DNA from: Geotalea sp. SG265
GTDB taxonomy: Bacteria > Desulfobacterota > Desulfuromonadia > Geobacterales > Geobacteraceae
DNA length: 64,000 nt
Reading direction: 5' to 3'
Assembly: GCF_022808985.1 (NCBI RefSeq)
Contig: NZ_JAKZFT010000001.1
Coordinates: forward strand, 434,001 to 498,000
In this document: piece after piece, positions 44,800-54,387 of the stretch
Numbering within the stretch: the stretch's first letter is position 1
Layout of the letters: each line of letters starts with the position of its first letter
Translations under genes and position numbers: made by a program
The notes under the pieces: generated by a model
Databases searched by the model: none
The model's input: the letters and a program-made list of their open reading frames with translations, nothing else
What the model was told of the DNA's origin: nothing

Positions 44800-44854
44800 C
44801 GGAGCGACCACTTTTCGTTTGACGTTCCCGGAGCCATCCTCTATTTATACAGGC

Positions 44855-45166
44855 ATGGCCATTGATGCATATCTTCCTTACATCCTCGCCCTCAACATCC
44901 TGCTTACCATCCTTGACGCCACCATCGGCTACCATGCCGCGCCCTCCCTTGTCCGCACCGGTGCGGCAGACGAGGAAAGCCGCGCCGCGGCAGCTAAAAC
45001 GATCCGCTCCATGCTGGCCCTGGTGGTGGCACTCTACAGCTTCTTTTCCTGCCTTGCCTTTTCACGGCAAAATCTGCCGCTGCTGCTCATCCTCACGGCG
45101 GTGATCGTCGTCGATATGGTTGCGCAGGTCATCCTCCTCAGAAAAATGAAGAACCGGAGCAGGTAA
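44855..45166 (+). CDS. Small integral membrane protein
   Basis: 103 aa from ATG 44855 (MAIDAYLPYILALNILLTIL); the upstream open frame is antisense-like noise inside the esterase gene. Three hydrophobic segments: about residues 8-24, 50-66 (MLALVVALYSFFSCLAFS) and 72-92 (LPLLLILTAVIVVDMVAQVI). A basic tail RKMKNRSR ends the chain. No family recognised and the ribosome site is weak. Confidence 0.6.
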   Translation: MAIDAYLPYILALNILLTILDATIGYHAAPSLVRTGAADEESRAAAAKTIRSMLALVVALYSFFSCLAFSRQNLPLLLILTAVIVVDMVAQVILLRKMKNRSR

Positions 45167-45171
45167 ATTCC

Positions 45172-45945
45172 TCAGGCAGGCAGGAACTGCTGCAGATTTG
45201 CCAGTGCCCGCTGCAGCTTCTCCATGTTGTGGGCCTCGATGGTCCATGCTGCCTGTGGCGCATAGTGCGCCATCAAGCGGAAAAATAGGGGGAAATCGAT
45301 GCCACCCTCGCCGAGGGGGGCGTGGTCGTCCCGGGTGCCCTGGTTGTCGTGGATATGACTCTCGGCAATATACGGGCCAAGAGCCGCGAACCACTCGTCC
45401 ATCCCCACAGTCTTGAACAGATTCCAGTGTCCCACGTCGAAACAGTGGCGCAGCCGGGGTGAGTCGATGGCCTCCAGCAGCGCCACCAGCGTCGAAGGCT
45501 CCTCCTCGAAGATGTTTTCCACGGCAATGGTGCAGCCGATCGTCTCCGCCCGTTCCAGCACAGTCTGAAAGGTGTCAATGCTGTGCCGCAGCCACTCTTC
45601 CTTTTTCTCTCCGTAGCGCCAACGATCGTAACCGGGATGGAAGACCATCACCTGCGGCTTGAAGATGTCCGCTGCATTCAGAACGTCGTTGAAGCTCTGC
45701 CGGGTCACCTCGCGGATCTGACGCACCACGGACCCGGGGTTCAGGTCCATGAAGGGTGCGTGAATGGTGCACGACAGCCCGCTACCGGCCAGGAGATCGG
45801 CCTCGACCCGCATTTTTTCGGGGATGACCTCATCCAGAGCGTCGGCGGAAAAGAAAATCTCCGGGTTGATGCTTTCGGCAATGAGGTAATCCAGGTTGCG
45901 ACCCAGGTACGGATAGGGTACATGGGCAAAAACTTTTTTATTCAT
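45172..45945 (-). CDS. Sugar phosphate isomerase/epimerase (AP endonuclease 2 family)
   Basis: 257 aa TIM-barrel protein. Segments CTIHAPFMDLNPGS, VMVFHPGYDRWRYG, GCTIAVENIFEEEP, LRHCFDVGHWNLF and ESHIHDNQGTRDDHAPLGEG contain the His/Glu/Asp metal ligands of the xylose isomerase-like superfamily. It could be an isomerase or an endonuclease-IV-like protein; the pattern VENIFEE...DVGHWN favours an isomerase. It overlaps the upstream K+ channel gene by eight bases. Confidence 0.85.
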   Translation of the reverse strand: MNKKVFAHVPYPYLGRNLDYLIAESINPEIFFSADALDEVIPEKMRVEADLLAGSGLSCTIHAPFMDLNPGSVVRQIREVTRQSFNDVLNAADIFKPQVMVFHPGYDRWRYGEKKEEWLRHSIDTFQTVLERAETIGCTIAVENIFEEEPSTLVALLEAIDSPRLRHCFDVGHWNLFKTVGMDEWFAALGPYIAESHIHDNQGTRDDHAPLGEGGIDFPLFFRLMAHYAPQAAWTIEAHNMEKLQRALANLQQFLPA

Positions 45946-46981
45946 GATTTTTCCTCTGCCTTTTTATATCGTCGGGGCACTTGCCGCAGTTGACCAGCTC
46001 GTCCAGCTTGTAGATGGCGGTGGGCTCACCAAGGACGATGAGGGTGTCATGGGCCTCCATGTGGGTATGGGACTCAGGGTTGAAGACCATCCTGCCCGAG
46101 ACCTTCTTGATGCCGACGATAATAACGCCGGTTTCCCGGCGGAAGCCGGAACTGGCAAGATTTTCGCCGATGAAGCCCGAGGTGGAGGGTATGACGATTT
46201 CTTCCATCTGCAGTTCCAGGTGTTCCCGCCCGGTGGCGATTTCAATGAAATCCATGACGTTAGGGCGCAGAATCGCCTGGGCCATTCGGCTGCCTCCGAT
46301 CAGGTACGGCGAGACGACTTTGTTGGCGCCGGCCCGTTTGAGTTTAATTTCCGACCCTTCCTCGCCGGAACGGGCGAGGATATACAGATCGGGGTTGAGA
46401 CCGCGGGCCGTCAGGGTGATGTAGACATTCTCCGTATCGGAGGTAACCACTGAAATCAGCCCCTTGGCCCTCTTGATGCCCGCCTTGAGCAGCGTCTCGT
46501 CATCGGTGGCGTTTCCCTTGAGAAAGAGGTAGCTGTCCTGGGCCAGTTTTTCCACCACCAGCGGGTCATTCTCCACCACGACGAAGGAAAGCGGCTTTGC
46601 GGCGAATTCCCTGCAGATCAGGGCACCGATTCTGCCGAAGCCGCAGATGATGTAATGGCCGCTCAAGGCCTCAATTTTTTTTTCCAACTTTTTCCTCCCG
46701 ATTATACGCTGCAGCTGCCCTTCGAACATGAGCTGGACCACGCTACCGACAATATAGCCCAGAACACCGACGCCGAAAAAAATCAGCATCATGGTGAAGA
46801 CCTTGCCGGCATCGCTCAGCTCGTGCACTTCCCGGAAACCGACCGTGCCCAGCGTAACGACAGTCATGTAGAGAGCGTCAAGCAGGCGCCATCCTTCGAT
46901 GGTCGAGTACCCCGCCGTGCCGATGGAAACCAGCAGGGCCAGCACCAATACCGATATTTTCAAATGGCGGACAGGATCCAA
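45938..46981 (-). CDS. Potassium-channel-like protein with TrkA/RCK domain
   Basis: 347 aa from a TTG start (46981) with a gaggag ribosome site. A two-helix pore unit: helix 1 (ISVLVLALLVSIGTAGYSTI), pore segment TVVTLGTVGFREV and helix 2 (MMLIFFGVGVLGYIVGSVVQ). An RCK N-domain with a Rossmann nucleotide motif HYIICGFGRIG (about 108-118) and a C-terminal TrkA-C domain follow. The architecture is that of MthK/Kch channels. The filter reads TVGF rather than TVGYGD. Confidence 0.88.
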   Translation of the reverse strand: MDPVRHLKISVLVLALLVSIGTAGYSTIEGWRLLDALYMTVVTLGTVGFREVHELSDAGKVFTMMLIFFGVGVLGYIVGSVVQLMFEGQLQRIIGRKKLEKKIEALSGHYIICGFGRIGALICREFAAKPLSFVVVENDPLVVEKLAQDSYLFLKGNATDDETLLKAGIKRAKGLISVVTSDTENVYITLTARGLNPDLYILARSGEEGSEIKLKRAGANKVVSPYLIGGSRMAQAILRPNVMDFIEIATGREHLELQMEEIVIPSTSGFIGENLASSGFRRETGVIIVGIKKVSGRMVFNPESHTHMEAHDTLIVLGEPTAIYKLDELVNCGKCPDDIKRQRKNHE

Positions 46982-47005
46982 TAAAAGCTCCTCTTTTTTC
47001 CGCCT

Positions 47006-47034
47006 AAAATACTCCGGCCATGGCTGAATTTCAA
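47006..47034 (-). promoter_or_regulatory. Candidate sigma-70 promoter for the K+ channel gene
   Basis: Minus strand TTGAAA (47029-47034), 17 bases, TATTTT (47006-47011), 25 bases before the TTG start. Confidence 0.4.
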
Positions 47035-47085
47035 GTTTTTAATGCCTCGTAAGTACCTGAATGGTCCAGACAAAAGGGGAAATTC

Positions 47086-47113
47086 TTGACAATTTATGTA
47101 TACTGTATACAAT
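47086..47113 (+). promoter_or_regulatory. Promoter and operator-like palindrome for the GntR gene
   Basis: TTGACA (47086-47091), 16 bases, TACAAT (47108-47113). Between them lies the perfect 15-base dyad TGTATACTGTATACA (47097-47111), typical of GntR/FadR-type operators and placed to block polymerase. Autoregulation is likely. Confidence 0.65.
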
Positions 47114-47137
47114 TGCCCCGGTACTGGAGGATCTCCC

Positions 47138-47845
47138 ATGAAAAGAAACCTCGAAAAGCATCTGACCCTCAGGGAGCGCATCCTTGAAACGATCCGCGAT
47201 GCCATCATGAGCGGTTCCCTCAAGCCGGGAGAAAAGGTAGCCGAACCGGAACTGGCCGAGCGATTCGGCATCAGCAGGACCCCCATCCGCGAAGCCTTCC
47301 GCCAGCTGGAATCGGAGGGCTATCTGACGGTGATTCCCCGCAAGGGGGCCGTGGTCACCGCATTTTCTCCGCGGGACGTGGAAGAGTTCTACGCCATCAA
47401 GAGCATCCTCGAAGGCTATGCAGCGCGCAAAGCCTGCGATAACCTGACGCAGAAGGAACTGGATAAACTGGCGGCCATCAATCAGAAACTGAAGCAGCTT
47501 GCCGATGCCGGCGACATCAAGAACTTCTTCAAGGTACACCAGGATTTTCACGACCTGTTCATCAAGGCCGCCAACAACGATAAGCTTTACGAGATGGTCA
47601 ACGGCCTGATGAAGAAATTTCAGCGACTGCGGATCGCATCCCTGAGCAAGAAGGGGCGAATGCACGTCTCGGTGGAAGAACATGAAAAAATCATCGAGGC
47701 CTTCCGCAACAAGAACGCCGGTCTGGCGGAAAAGCTGGTGCAGAAAAACGCCGAATACGGCGGCATCGTCCTCATAAAAAGCGGTCCCGACGGTTCGCCG
47801 ATGAAGAAGGCGGAGCAGACCGCAGCGAAACATCTGGATCTCTGA
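47138..47845 (+). CDS. GntR-family regulator with FCD domain
   Basis: 235 aa from ATG 47138 (ctggagg upstream). N-terminal winged HTH: LRERILETIRDAIMSGSLKPG, LAERFGISRTPIREAFRQLE, SEGYLTVIPRKGAVV. C-terminal all-helical FCD effector domain with metal-ligand histidines in KVHQDFHDLFIKAANN and SVEEHEKIIEAF. FadR subfamily repressors bind small acids. No catabolic genes are adjacent, so the effector is unknown. Confidence 0.92.
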   Translation: MKRNLEKHLTLRERILETIRDAIMSGSLKPGEKVAEPELAERFGISRTPIREAFRQLESEGYLTVIPRKGAVVTAFSPRDVEEFYAIKSILEGYAARKACDNLTQKELDKLAAINQKLKQLADAGDIKNFFKVHQDFHDLFIKAANNDKLYEMVNGLMKKFQRLRIASLSKKGRMHVSVEEHEKIIEAFRNKNAGLAEKLVQKNAEYGGIVLIKSGPDGSPMKKAEQTAAKHLDL

Positions 47846-47994
47846 ATCCCCTCGTCACAGCTATAAGATAACCACATCCACTCTTACCGGCCGGACGGCG
47901 ACATTCCGTTATGGAAATCCGCTCCCCCTGTGTTAAGCTGTGGATGTTTTCGTATGTGAACATTTTTATTGCCTTTGATGGGGAGGGACGGCGA

Positions 47995-49383
47995 TTGAAC
48001 CTGTTGAAGCAGATTCCGAAGGTGGACAAGGTACTGGGATGGGAGGGGATACAGACCCTGCTGGAAAACCATCCCCGCCCGGTGGTGATAAGGGCCGTGC
48101 GCACGGCACTTGAGAACCTGCGGAACCGCGCCCTGCGGCAAGAAGGGGAACGCGCCCAATTCACCGAGGAAGCAATCCTGGAGCAAATCGGCCGGGAAAT
48201 TGGCTCCCTCAGCGCCCGCAAGCTCAAACGGCTGGTCAACGGCACCGGCGTCGTCATCCATACGAACCTGGGGCGGTCTCCCCTGCCGGAGAGGATTCGT
48301 GAAGCATTGGACGAGGTGGCCTTCGGCTACTCCAACCTGGAGTTCGACCTGGCAAGCGGGGAACGGGGCAGCCGCTATGCCCACGTGGAGGAAATACTCT
48401 GCGAACTGACCGGGGCAGAGGCTGCGCTGGTGGTCAACAACAACGCCGCCGCTGTTTTGCTGGCCTTAAGCTCACTGGCCGCCGGCAGAGAAGTGATCGT
48501 CTCCCGGGGAGAGCTGGTGGAAATCGGCGGCTCGTTCCGCATTCCCGACGTCATGCGCCAGAGCGGCGCCATTTTGCGGGAGGTGGGGGCCACCAACCGC
48601 ACCCATCCCGGGGACTACAGCGCGGCAGTCACCCAGGATACCGGACTGCTGCTCAAGGTACACTGCAGCAATTTCGCTGTAGTAGGCTTTACCGCCGAAG
48701 TCTCGGCCGAACAGCTGGTCGAGCTGGGCAAGCAGCATGCCCTGCCGGTATTGGCCGATGTGGGAAGCGGCAATCTGGTGGAACTGTCCCGGCGCCTCGG
48801 CTGTAACGAACCTACAGTGCAGGAATTCGTCGATGCCGGGGTGGACGTCATCACCTTCAGCGGCGACAAGCTCCTTGGCGGCCCCCAGGCGGGCATCATC
48901 ATCGGCAGAAAGGCGCTGCTGGCACCCATGAAGAAGCACCCCCTGCTGCGGGCCGTGAGGATCGACAAGCTGACCCTGGCTGCTTTGGAAGGGACCCTGC
49001 AGCTGTACCGGGACGAGCGACAGGCGCTGCAGGAGATCCCCACCCTGCGCATGCTGACTGTCCCCCTTGAAGAGCTGGCGGACAAAGCAAAAAGAATAGC
49101 GGCAGAGCTGCAGAAAGTTGTGCGCGGAAACGTACAACTCTCCCTCGTCGAGGGCTTTTCCCAGGTGGGAGGGGGAGCACTTCCACTCCTGCAGCTTCCC
49201 ACGGTGCTCATCGCCATTGCCGCCGGCACCATGTCGGCCCAGGAAATAGAACAGACCATGAGACTCTCCCCTGTGCCGGTTATCGGCAGAATCTTCAAGG
49301 GAGCCTTTCTTCTGGATCCCCGCACCATTCTCGAAGAAGACATACCGGCACTGACCGCCGCTCTGCAAGGCATGAATCCCTGA
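47995..49383 (+). CDS. selA: L-seryl-tRNA(Sec) selenium transferase SelA
   Basis: 462 aa from a TTG start at 47995 with the ribosome site gggagg; earlier in-frame starts (47911) lack one. SelA converts Ser-tRNA(Sec) to Sec-tRNA(Sec) with selenophosphate. The PLP-enzyme core has TGVVIHTNLGRSPLPE, EAALVVNNNAAAVLLAL, LADVGSGNLVELSR and the PLP lysine in ITFSGDKLLGGPQAG. Length fits bacterial SelA. selB, selC and selD are not in the window, but its presence implies selenoprotein synthesis. Confidence 0.95.
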   Translation: MNLLKQIPKVDKVLGWEGIQTLLENHPRPVVIRAVRTALENLRNRALRQEGERAQFTEEAILEQIGREIGSLSARKLKRLVNGTGVVIHTNLGRSPLPERIREALDEVAFGYSNLEFDLASGERGSRYAHVEEILCELTGAEAALVVNNNAAAVLLALSSLAAGREVIVSRGELVEIGGSFRIPDVMRQSGAILREVGATNRTHPGDYSAAVTQDTGLLLKVHCSNFAVVGFTAEVSAEQLVELGKQHALPVLADVGSGNLVELSRRLGCNEPTVQEFVDAGVDVITFSGDKLLGGPQAGIIIGRKALLAPMKKHPLLRAVRIDKLTLAALEGTLQLYRDERQALQEIPTLRMLTVPLEELADKAKRIAAELQKVVRGNVQLSLVEGFSQVGGGALPLLQLPTVLIAIAAGTMSAQEIEQTMRLSPVPVIGRIFKGAFLLDPRTILEEDIPALTAALQGMNP

Positions 49384-49518
49384 CAGCCTGCTGTTAAAGA
49401 GCGCGTGTCCCCCTTCCCCGGCCAATTTGTATTTGGCCTTTTCACCCCGGATATGTATAATCGAACGATTTTATTGGCGGAAAAGCGCCGTTTCAATCCG
49501 ATTTGTGGGGACGGGAAC

Positions 49519-50214
49519 ATGAGAGTCATCGCACTTATCCCTGCCGCCGGCATGGGGAAACGCATGGGAGCCGGCATGAACAAGCAGTACCTGCTCCTGG
49601 ACAACAGGCCCATTCTGGCCCACACCCTGGCCGTGTTCGAGCAGGCACCCTTCGTCGACGACATCCACGTGGTCATACCCGAGGCGGAAATTTCCTTCTG
49701 CCGGGAGCAGGTCGTGGAAAAATATGGCTTCGCCAAGGTCCGCAGCATCATTGCCGGCGGTAGCGAGCGGCAGTATTCGGTGCTGAACGGCATCAGGGCG
49801 CTGAGCAATTGCAACGAAGACGACGTGGTCATCATCCATGATGGGGTCAGGCCTTTCGTGCCCCTGCAGGTCATCAGGCATTCCATCGAGACGGCGAGCC
49901 GCCATGACGGTGCCCTGGTAGCCGTGCCGGTCAAGGATACGGTAAAATGCGTCAGCGACGGCATCGTTACCGATACCCCCCCGAGGGAAACCATCTGGCT
50001 CGCCCAGACTCCCCAGTCCTTCAGATACGACATCATCAGTGCAGCCCATGAATTGGCAGCTGCCGAAGGATTCCTCGGCACCGACGACGCGTCGCTGGTG
50101 GAGCGCCTGGGAAGAGAGGTACATGTGGTCAGGGGGGATTACCGCAACATAAAAATTACGACGCCGGAAGACATGCTGCTGGCGGAGACTTTTTTGAAGA
50201 ATCAGACTGCATGA
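49519..50214 (+). CDS. ispD: 2-C-methyl-D-erythritol 4-phosphate cytidylyltransferase IspD
   Basis: 231 aa from ATG 49519. MEP isoprenoid pathway. The nucleotidyl-transferase motif is [20 protein letters not shown]; further family blocks are [19 protein letters not shown] and [13 protein letters not shown]. Upstream open sequence is not conserved. It is followed by ispF with an 11-base gap, the standard order. Confidence 0.96.
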   Translation: MRVIALIPAAGMGKRMGAGMNKQYLLLDNRPILAHTLAVFEQAPFVDDIHVVIPEAEISFCREQVVEKYGFAKVRSIIAGGSERQYSVLNGIRALSNCNEDDVVIIHDGVRPFVPLQVIRHSIETASRHDGALVAVPVKDTVKCVSDGIVTDTPPRETIWLAQTPQSFRYDIISAAHELAAAEGFLGTDDASLVERLGREVHVVRGDYRNIKITTPEDMLLAETFLKNQTA

Positions 50215-50225
50215 AAGAGGCTACC

Positions 50226-50741
50226 ATGAGAATAGGCCACGGCTATGATGTGCACAAGCTGGTAAGCGACAGGAAATTGATCCTTGGCGGAGTTGATGTA
50301 CCCTATGAAAGGGGGTTGCTCGGCCATTCCGACGCCGATGTTCTACTCCACGCCATCTCCGACGCCATCCTCGGCGCCATCGGCGAAGGGGACATCGGCA
50401 AGCACTTCCCCGACACCGATCCCGCCTATAAGGGGGCGGACAGCATCAAGCTCTTGATGCATGTCATGGGGCTGGCCAGGGACCGGGGTTACGCCATCGG
50501 CAATGTGGACGCAACCGTTATTGCCCAAAGGCCGAAACTGGCCCCCCATATCCCCTTGATGCGGGAGAACATCGCCAGGGCACTGGGTTGCGGGACGGGA
50601 AGGGTCAATGTCAAGGCAACAACCACCGAGGAGCTCGGTTTTTGCGGCCGGGGAGAAGGAATAGCCTCCCACGCGGTGGCGCTGCTGCAACGCCGGCACG
50701 ATCTTTCCCCCGAACTGAAAGAGGTCCTGGAAACGAGGTGA
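50226..50741 (+). CDS. ispF: 2-C-methyl-D-erythritol 2,4-cyclodiphosphate synthase IspF
   Basis: 171 aa from ATG 50226 (ribosome site gaaagagg). The zinc ligands are in [11 protein letters not shown] (Asp8, His10) and [37 protein letters not shown] and the end [20 protein letters not shown] are diagnostic. Next step after IspD/IspE in the MEP pathway. Directly followed by glnS. Confidence 0.96.
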   Translation: MRIGHGYDVHKLVSDRKLILGGVDVPYERGLLGHSDADVLLHAISDAILGAIGEGDIGKHFPDTDPAYKGADSIKLLMHVMGLARDRGYAIGNVDATVIAQRPKLAPHIPLMRENIARALGCGTGRVNVKATTTEELGFCGRGEGIASHAVALLQRRHDLSPELKEVLETR

Positions 50742-50749
50742 CAATATCT

Positions 50750-52447
50750 ATGGAATCCGCCAACAGCACTGCTTCGACCCCGGAAACCGCGGCGACAAGC
50801 AACTTTATCCGTACCATCGTCGAAGAAGACCTGAAAAACGGCAAGCATAAGACCGTGGTCACCCGCTTTCCGCCGGAGCCAAACGGTTACCTGCACATCG
50901 GCCACGCCAAATCGATCTGCCTCAACTTCGGTCTGGCCCGGGACTTCGGCGGCCGCTGCCACCTGCGCTTCGACGATACCAATCCTGCCAAGGAAGAGGT
51001 GGAATACGCCGAAGCGATCAAGGATAACGTTCGCTGGCTCGGCTTCGACTGGGGGGAACACCTCCATTACGCCTCCGATTATTTTGAGCAGCTTTACCAA
51101 TGGGCGGAACAGCTGATCCGCCAAGGTGACGCCTATGTTGAGGATCTCTCCGCCGAAGAGATCCGAGCCTACCGCGGCACCCTCACCGAACCGGGCAAGG
51201 AGAGTCCCTGCCGTAGCCGCACTTCGGAAGACAATCTTGCGCTTTTCCGCCGCATGCGTGCCGGCGAGTTTGCCGACGGAGCCAAGGTGCTCCGGGCGAA
51301 GATCGACATGGCCTCCCCCAACCTCAACCTGCGCGATCCGGTCATGTACCGCATCCTCCATGCCCCCCACCCCCATGCCGGGGACAAATGGTGCATCTAT
51401 CCCATGTATGACTTCGCCCACGGCCAGAGCGACTCCATCGAAGGGATCACCCACTCCATCTGCACCCTTGAGTTCGCCGATCACCGCCCTCTCTATAAAT
51501 GGTTCCTTGAACGGCTGGGCATCTACCAGCCCCATCAGTACGAGTTTGCCCGCCTCAACCTGACCTACACGGTCATGAGCAAACGGAAGCTGCTGCAACT
51601 GGTGCAGGATGGCGATGTTTCCGGCTGGGACGACCCGCGCATGCCGACCCTCTCCGGCCTGAGGAAACGGGGCTACACCCCCGAATCGGTACGCAACTTC
51701 TGCGAGCAGATCGGCGTCGGCAAAAGCGACAGCTGGATCGACATGAGCATTCTTGAGGAAGCCGTGCGCAATGATCTAAATGTGAGGGCGCCCCGGGCCA
51801 TGGCGGTGCTTCGCCCCTTGAAGGTAGTCATCGACAACTATCCCGAAGGCCTGACCGAAGAGTTCGAGGCGGCAAACCACCCCAACGACCCGGCCATGGG
51901 CACCCGCAAGGTTCCCTTTGCCCGTGAAGTATACATTGAGCGAGACGACTTTCTCGAAGAGCCGCCCAAGGGCTTCTTCCGCCTCTCACCGGGGCGGGAA
52001 GTGCGGCTGCGCTATGCCTACATCGTCAAATGCGAAAGCGTCGTCAAAGACGCAGCAGGTAACATCGTCGAGGTGCGCTGCAGCTACGATCCTGCCTCCA
52101 GAGGAGGGTCGGCTCCGGATGGCCGCAAGATCAAAGGCACCATCCACTGGGTCTCGGCCAGGCATGCCGTCAAGGCCGAAGTACGCCTCTACGACCGGCT
52201 CTTCACAGTCCCCAACCCGGACAAGGGGGGACAGGATTTCAAGGCCTTCATCAACCAGGATTCGCTCCGGATAGTTGAAGATGCCTGCCTGGAACCGGCG
52301 CTGGCCAAGGCGGCATCCGGCTCCAGCTATCAATTCGAACGCCAGGGGTATTTCCACGTGGGCTCGACCTCGGCCGACGGCACCCCCGTTTTCAATCGCA
52401 CCGCCACCCTGCGTGATTCGTGGGGAAGTGGCGGCAAGAAAGAATGA
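50750..52447 (+). CDS. glnS: Glutaminyl-tRNA synthetase
   Basis: 565 aa. Class I synthetase: HIGH motif in [18 protein letters not shown], and KMSKS-type [11 protein letters not shown]. The conserved [16 protein letters not shown] and [20 protein letters not shown] are present. The C-terminal anticodon-binding beta-barrels (about 340-550) are complete. ATG 50750 has gaggtg upstream. Presence of glnS means Gln-tRNA can be made directly rather than only through GatCAB. Confidence 0.96.
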   Translation: MESANSTASTPETAATSNFIRTIVEEDLKNGKHKTVVTRFPPEPNGYLHIGHAKSICLNFGLARDFGGRCHLRFDDTNPAKEEVEYAEAIKDNVRWLGFDWGEHLHYASDYFEQLYQWAEQLIRQGDAYVEDLSAEEIRAYRGTLTEPGKESPCRSRTSEDNLALFRRMRAGEFADGAKVLRAKIDMASPNLNLRDPVMYRILHAPHPHAGDKWCIYPMYDFAHGQSDSIEGITHSICTLEFADHRPLYKWFLERLGIYQPHQYEFARLNLTYTVMSKRKLLQLVQDGDVSGWDDPRMPTLSGLRKRGYTPESVRNFCEQIGVGKSDSWIDMSILEEAVRNDLNVRAPRAMAVLRPLKVVIDNYPEGLTEEFEAANHPNDPAMGTRKVPFAREVYIERDDFLEEPPKGFFRLSPGREVRLRYAYIVKCESVVKDAAGNIVEVRCSYDPASRGGSAPDGRKIKGTIHWVSARHAVKAEVRLYDRLFTVPNPDKGGQDFKAFINQDSLRIVEDACLEPALAKAASGSSYQFERQGYFHVGSTSADGTPVFNRTATLRDSWGSGGKKE

Positions 52448-52543
52448 CCGATGTAAACGCAGGCTTACGGAAGGCACCAGCCGGGGTAGAATAAACAGGC
52501 AGCCGCCCGGCGGTGCGCTTTCGGCAGCCTGGAGGACGAACCG

Positions 52544-54373
52544 CTGCAGATTCTGATCATCAACGAGAACAAAGCCTTCTGTGATTATCTCTCGAACCTG
52601 CTGACCACCGCCGGGCATGAAGTTTTCTGCGTCCAGGGCTATGCAGACGCCCTGGGAGCCGCTTCGTCACAACGGCCGGCGGTAATCATCCTTGAAATTG
52701 CCGCAACAGAAGTGGGGGCCGTGGAGATGGCTGCCCGACTGCAGCGTGCTGCAGAAACCCGCCACCTGCCGATCATCGTCATCTCAGACTTCCCCGACCT
52801 GGAATTCGAACTGCTCAATCTCTTTGATTTCCTCCCCCAGCCGATGGATGCTGTGCGACTGGTTGAAGACCTGGAAGCCATCGCCCGGGGAAAGAAGTCC
52901 CTGCCCCGACCGACCGATACCCTTGCCGATGAAACCTACCGCCTCTTTTACCAATACCTGCTCAGGGAAAGCGGTCTCCATTTCGAGCGGCGCAACCAGA
53001 AGCTGCTGGAACGGGGCCTTCTGAACCGCATGGCTGCCCTGCAGATCGACTCTTTCGAGGAGTATTACGATTACCTGGTGTTGCACCAGGAAAGCCGTCA
53101 GGAGCTGAAAAAGCTGCTGCCATTCCTCACCATCGGGGAAACCTATTTTTTCCGCTACCATGCCCATTTTGAGGCCCTGGGGCAGATCCTGGCCCGGATG
53201 CGGGCCGGGCTCGCCCATGGGGAAAAACTGAAGCTGCGGCTCTGGTCGGCGGGCTGCTCCACCGGCGAAGAGCCCTATTCCCTGGCCATAACCGTCATGG
53301 AGGCAATTCCCGACTGGAAGAAGCACGACATCGCCATCCTCGCCACCGACATCGACAACCGGGCGCTGAAGCGGGCCCGGGAAGGCGTCTACAGCCAGTG
53401 GGCCATGCGCGTCATCGAAAAGCGCTACCTGGACCGGTACTTCGACAGAAGCGGCAAGAAGTTCAGGATCAACGACGAGGCAAAAGACCTTGTTCGCTTT
53501 GCCCACCACAACCTCACCACACCTCCCCCCTGGGGTGAAGAAACCTTTCATGCCGTTTTCTGCCGAAATGTCACCATCTATTTCACCATCGACACCACGA
53601 GGCAGATCATCGAAGGGCTGAGCAGGGCACTGGTGCCCGGCGGCTATCTTTTCCTGGGACACTCGGAGACCATGGCACTGATTTCGACCAGGTTCGAGCG
53701 TCAAAGCCACGACGGCAGCTTTTACTATCGCAAAAAGACGGCAACGAGCGAGACCTCCGGGGAGCCGGAGATGCCCCCCTCCCCTGCGCCGGCGCAAGCG
53801 AAGGCACGCCTGGTGCAGGCGACACCTGTTCCGACCCCAAATCCACCCGCACCGGCTTCACCGCCGCCTATGGACTGGGAAAAGCGCCACCTGCTTGCCC
53901 AAGAACTTTTTCGGGAGGAAAAATTTGCCGAGACAGCCGGACTTTTGCAGGATATACTGCAGCATCGACCGGGTCATACGGGAGCGCTCATTCTCTATGG
54001 TTTTACCCTGGCCAACGACGGACGGTTTACCGAAGCCCTCGAGGCCTGCGGAAAGGCCCTGAAGATCGATGACCTCCTGCCCGAAGCCTACTACCTGAAA
54101 GGGCTGGTATATGAGATGACCGAGCGCCTGCCGGAAGCCTGCGAGGAATACCGCAAGGCGATCCTGCTGCAACACGATCTGGTCATGGCCCACTACCAGC
54201 TGTCGCAGCTCCATGGCAGGCTGGGCAAAAAGAGGGAACGCTTCAGGGAGCTGAACAACACCCTGAAGATCGTCGCTGGCATGAAGGCCCATACCACCAT
54301 CCCTCACTCAGGAGGGATGTCCCGCGAACTGTTCATGGACCAGCTGCAGAAAGAGCTGGCGCAGGCTGATTAG
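52544..54373 (+). CDS. cheR: CheR methyltransferase with degenerate N-terminal receiver and C-terminal TPRs
   Basis: About 609 aa if begun at CTG 52544, eight bases after a strong GGAGG. No ATG, GTG or TTG is in frame before GTG/ATG near 52700-52712, which would remove half of the receiver. Residues 1-115 are a CheY-like fold with its key residues changed: Glu51 in the phosphorylation site (VIILEIA), Gln99 for the conserved Lys (FLPQP), Asn-Glu in the acidic pocket. Residues about 125-400 are CheR (WSAGCSTGEEPYSL, VFCRNVTIYFT, GYLFLGHSE). After a Pro/Ala linker, three to four TPR-like repeats (about 430-560). It methylates chemoreceptors and heads the chemotaxis operon. Confidence 0.85.
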   Translation: MQILIINENKAFCDYLSNLLTTAGHEVFCVQGYADALGAASSQRPAVIILEIAATEVGAVEMAARLQRAAETRHLPIIVISDFPDLEFELLNLFDFLPQPMDAVRLVEDLEAIARGKKSLPRPTDTLADETYRLFYQYLLRESGLHFERRNQKLLERGLLNRMAALQIDSFEEYYDYLVLHQESRQELKKLLPFLTIGETYFFRYHAHFEALGQILARMRAGLAHGEKLKLRLWSAGCSTGEEPYSLAITVMEAIPDWKKHDIAILATDIDNRALKRAREGVYSQWAMRVIEKRYLDRYFDRSGKKFRINDEAKDLVRFAHHNLTTPPPWGEETFHAVFCRNVTIYFTIDTTRQIIEGLSRALVPGGYLFLGHSETMALISTRFERQSHDGSFYYRKKTATSETSGEPEMPPSPAPAQAKARLVQATPVPTPNPPAPASPPPMDWEKRHLLAQELFREEKFAETAGLLQDILQHRPGHTGALILYGFTLANDGRFTEALEACGKALKIDDLLPEAYYLKGLVYEMTERLPEACEEYRKAILLQHDLVMAHYQLSQLHGRLGKKRERFRELNNTLKIVAGMKAHTTIPHSGGMSRELFMDQLQKELAQAD

Positions 54374-54387
54374 AAAAAGGACGCACC

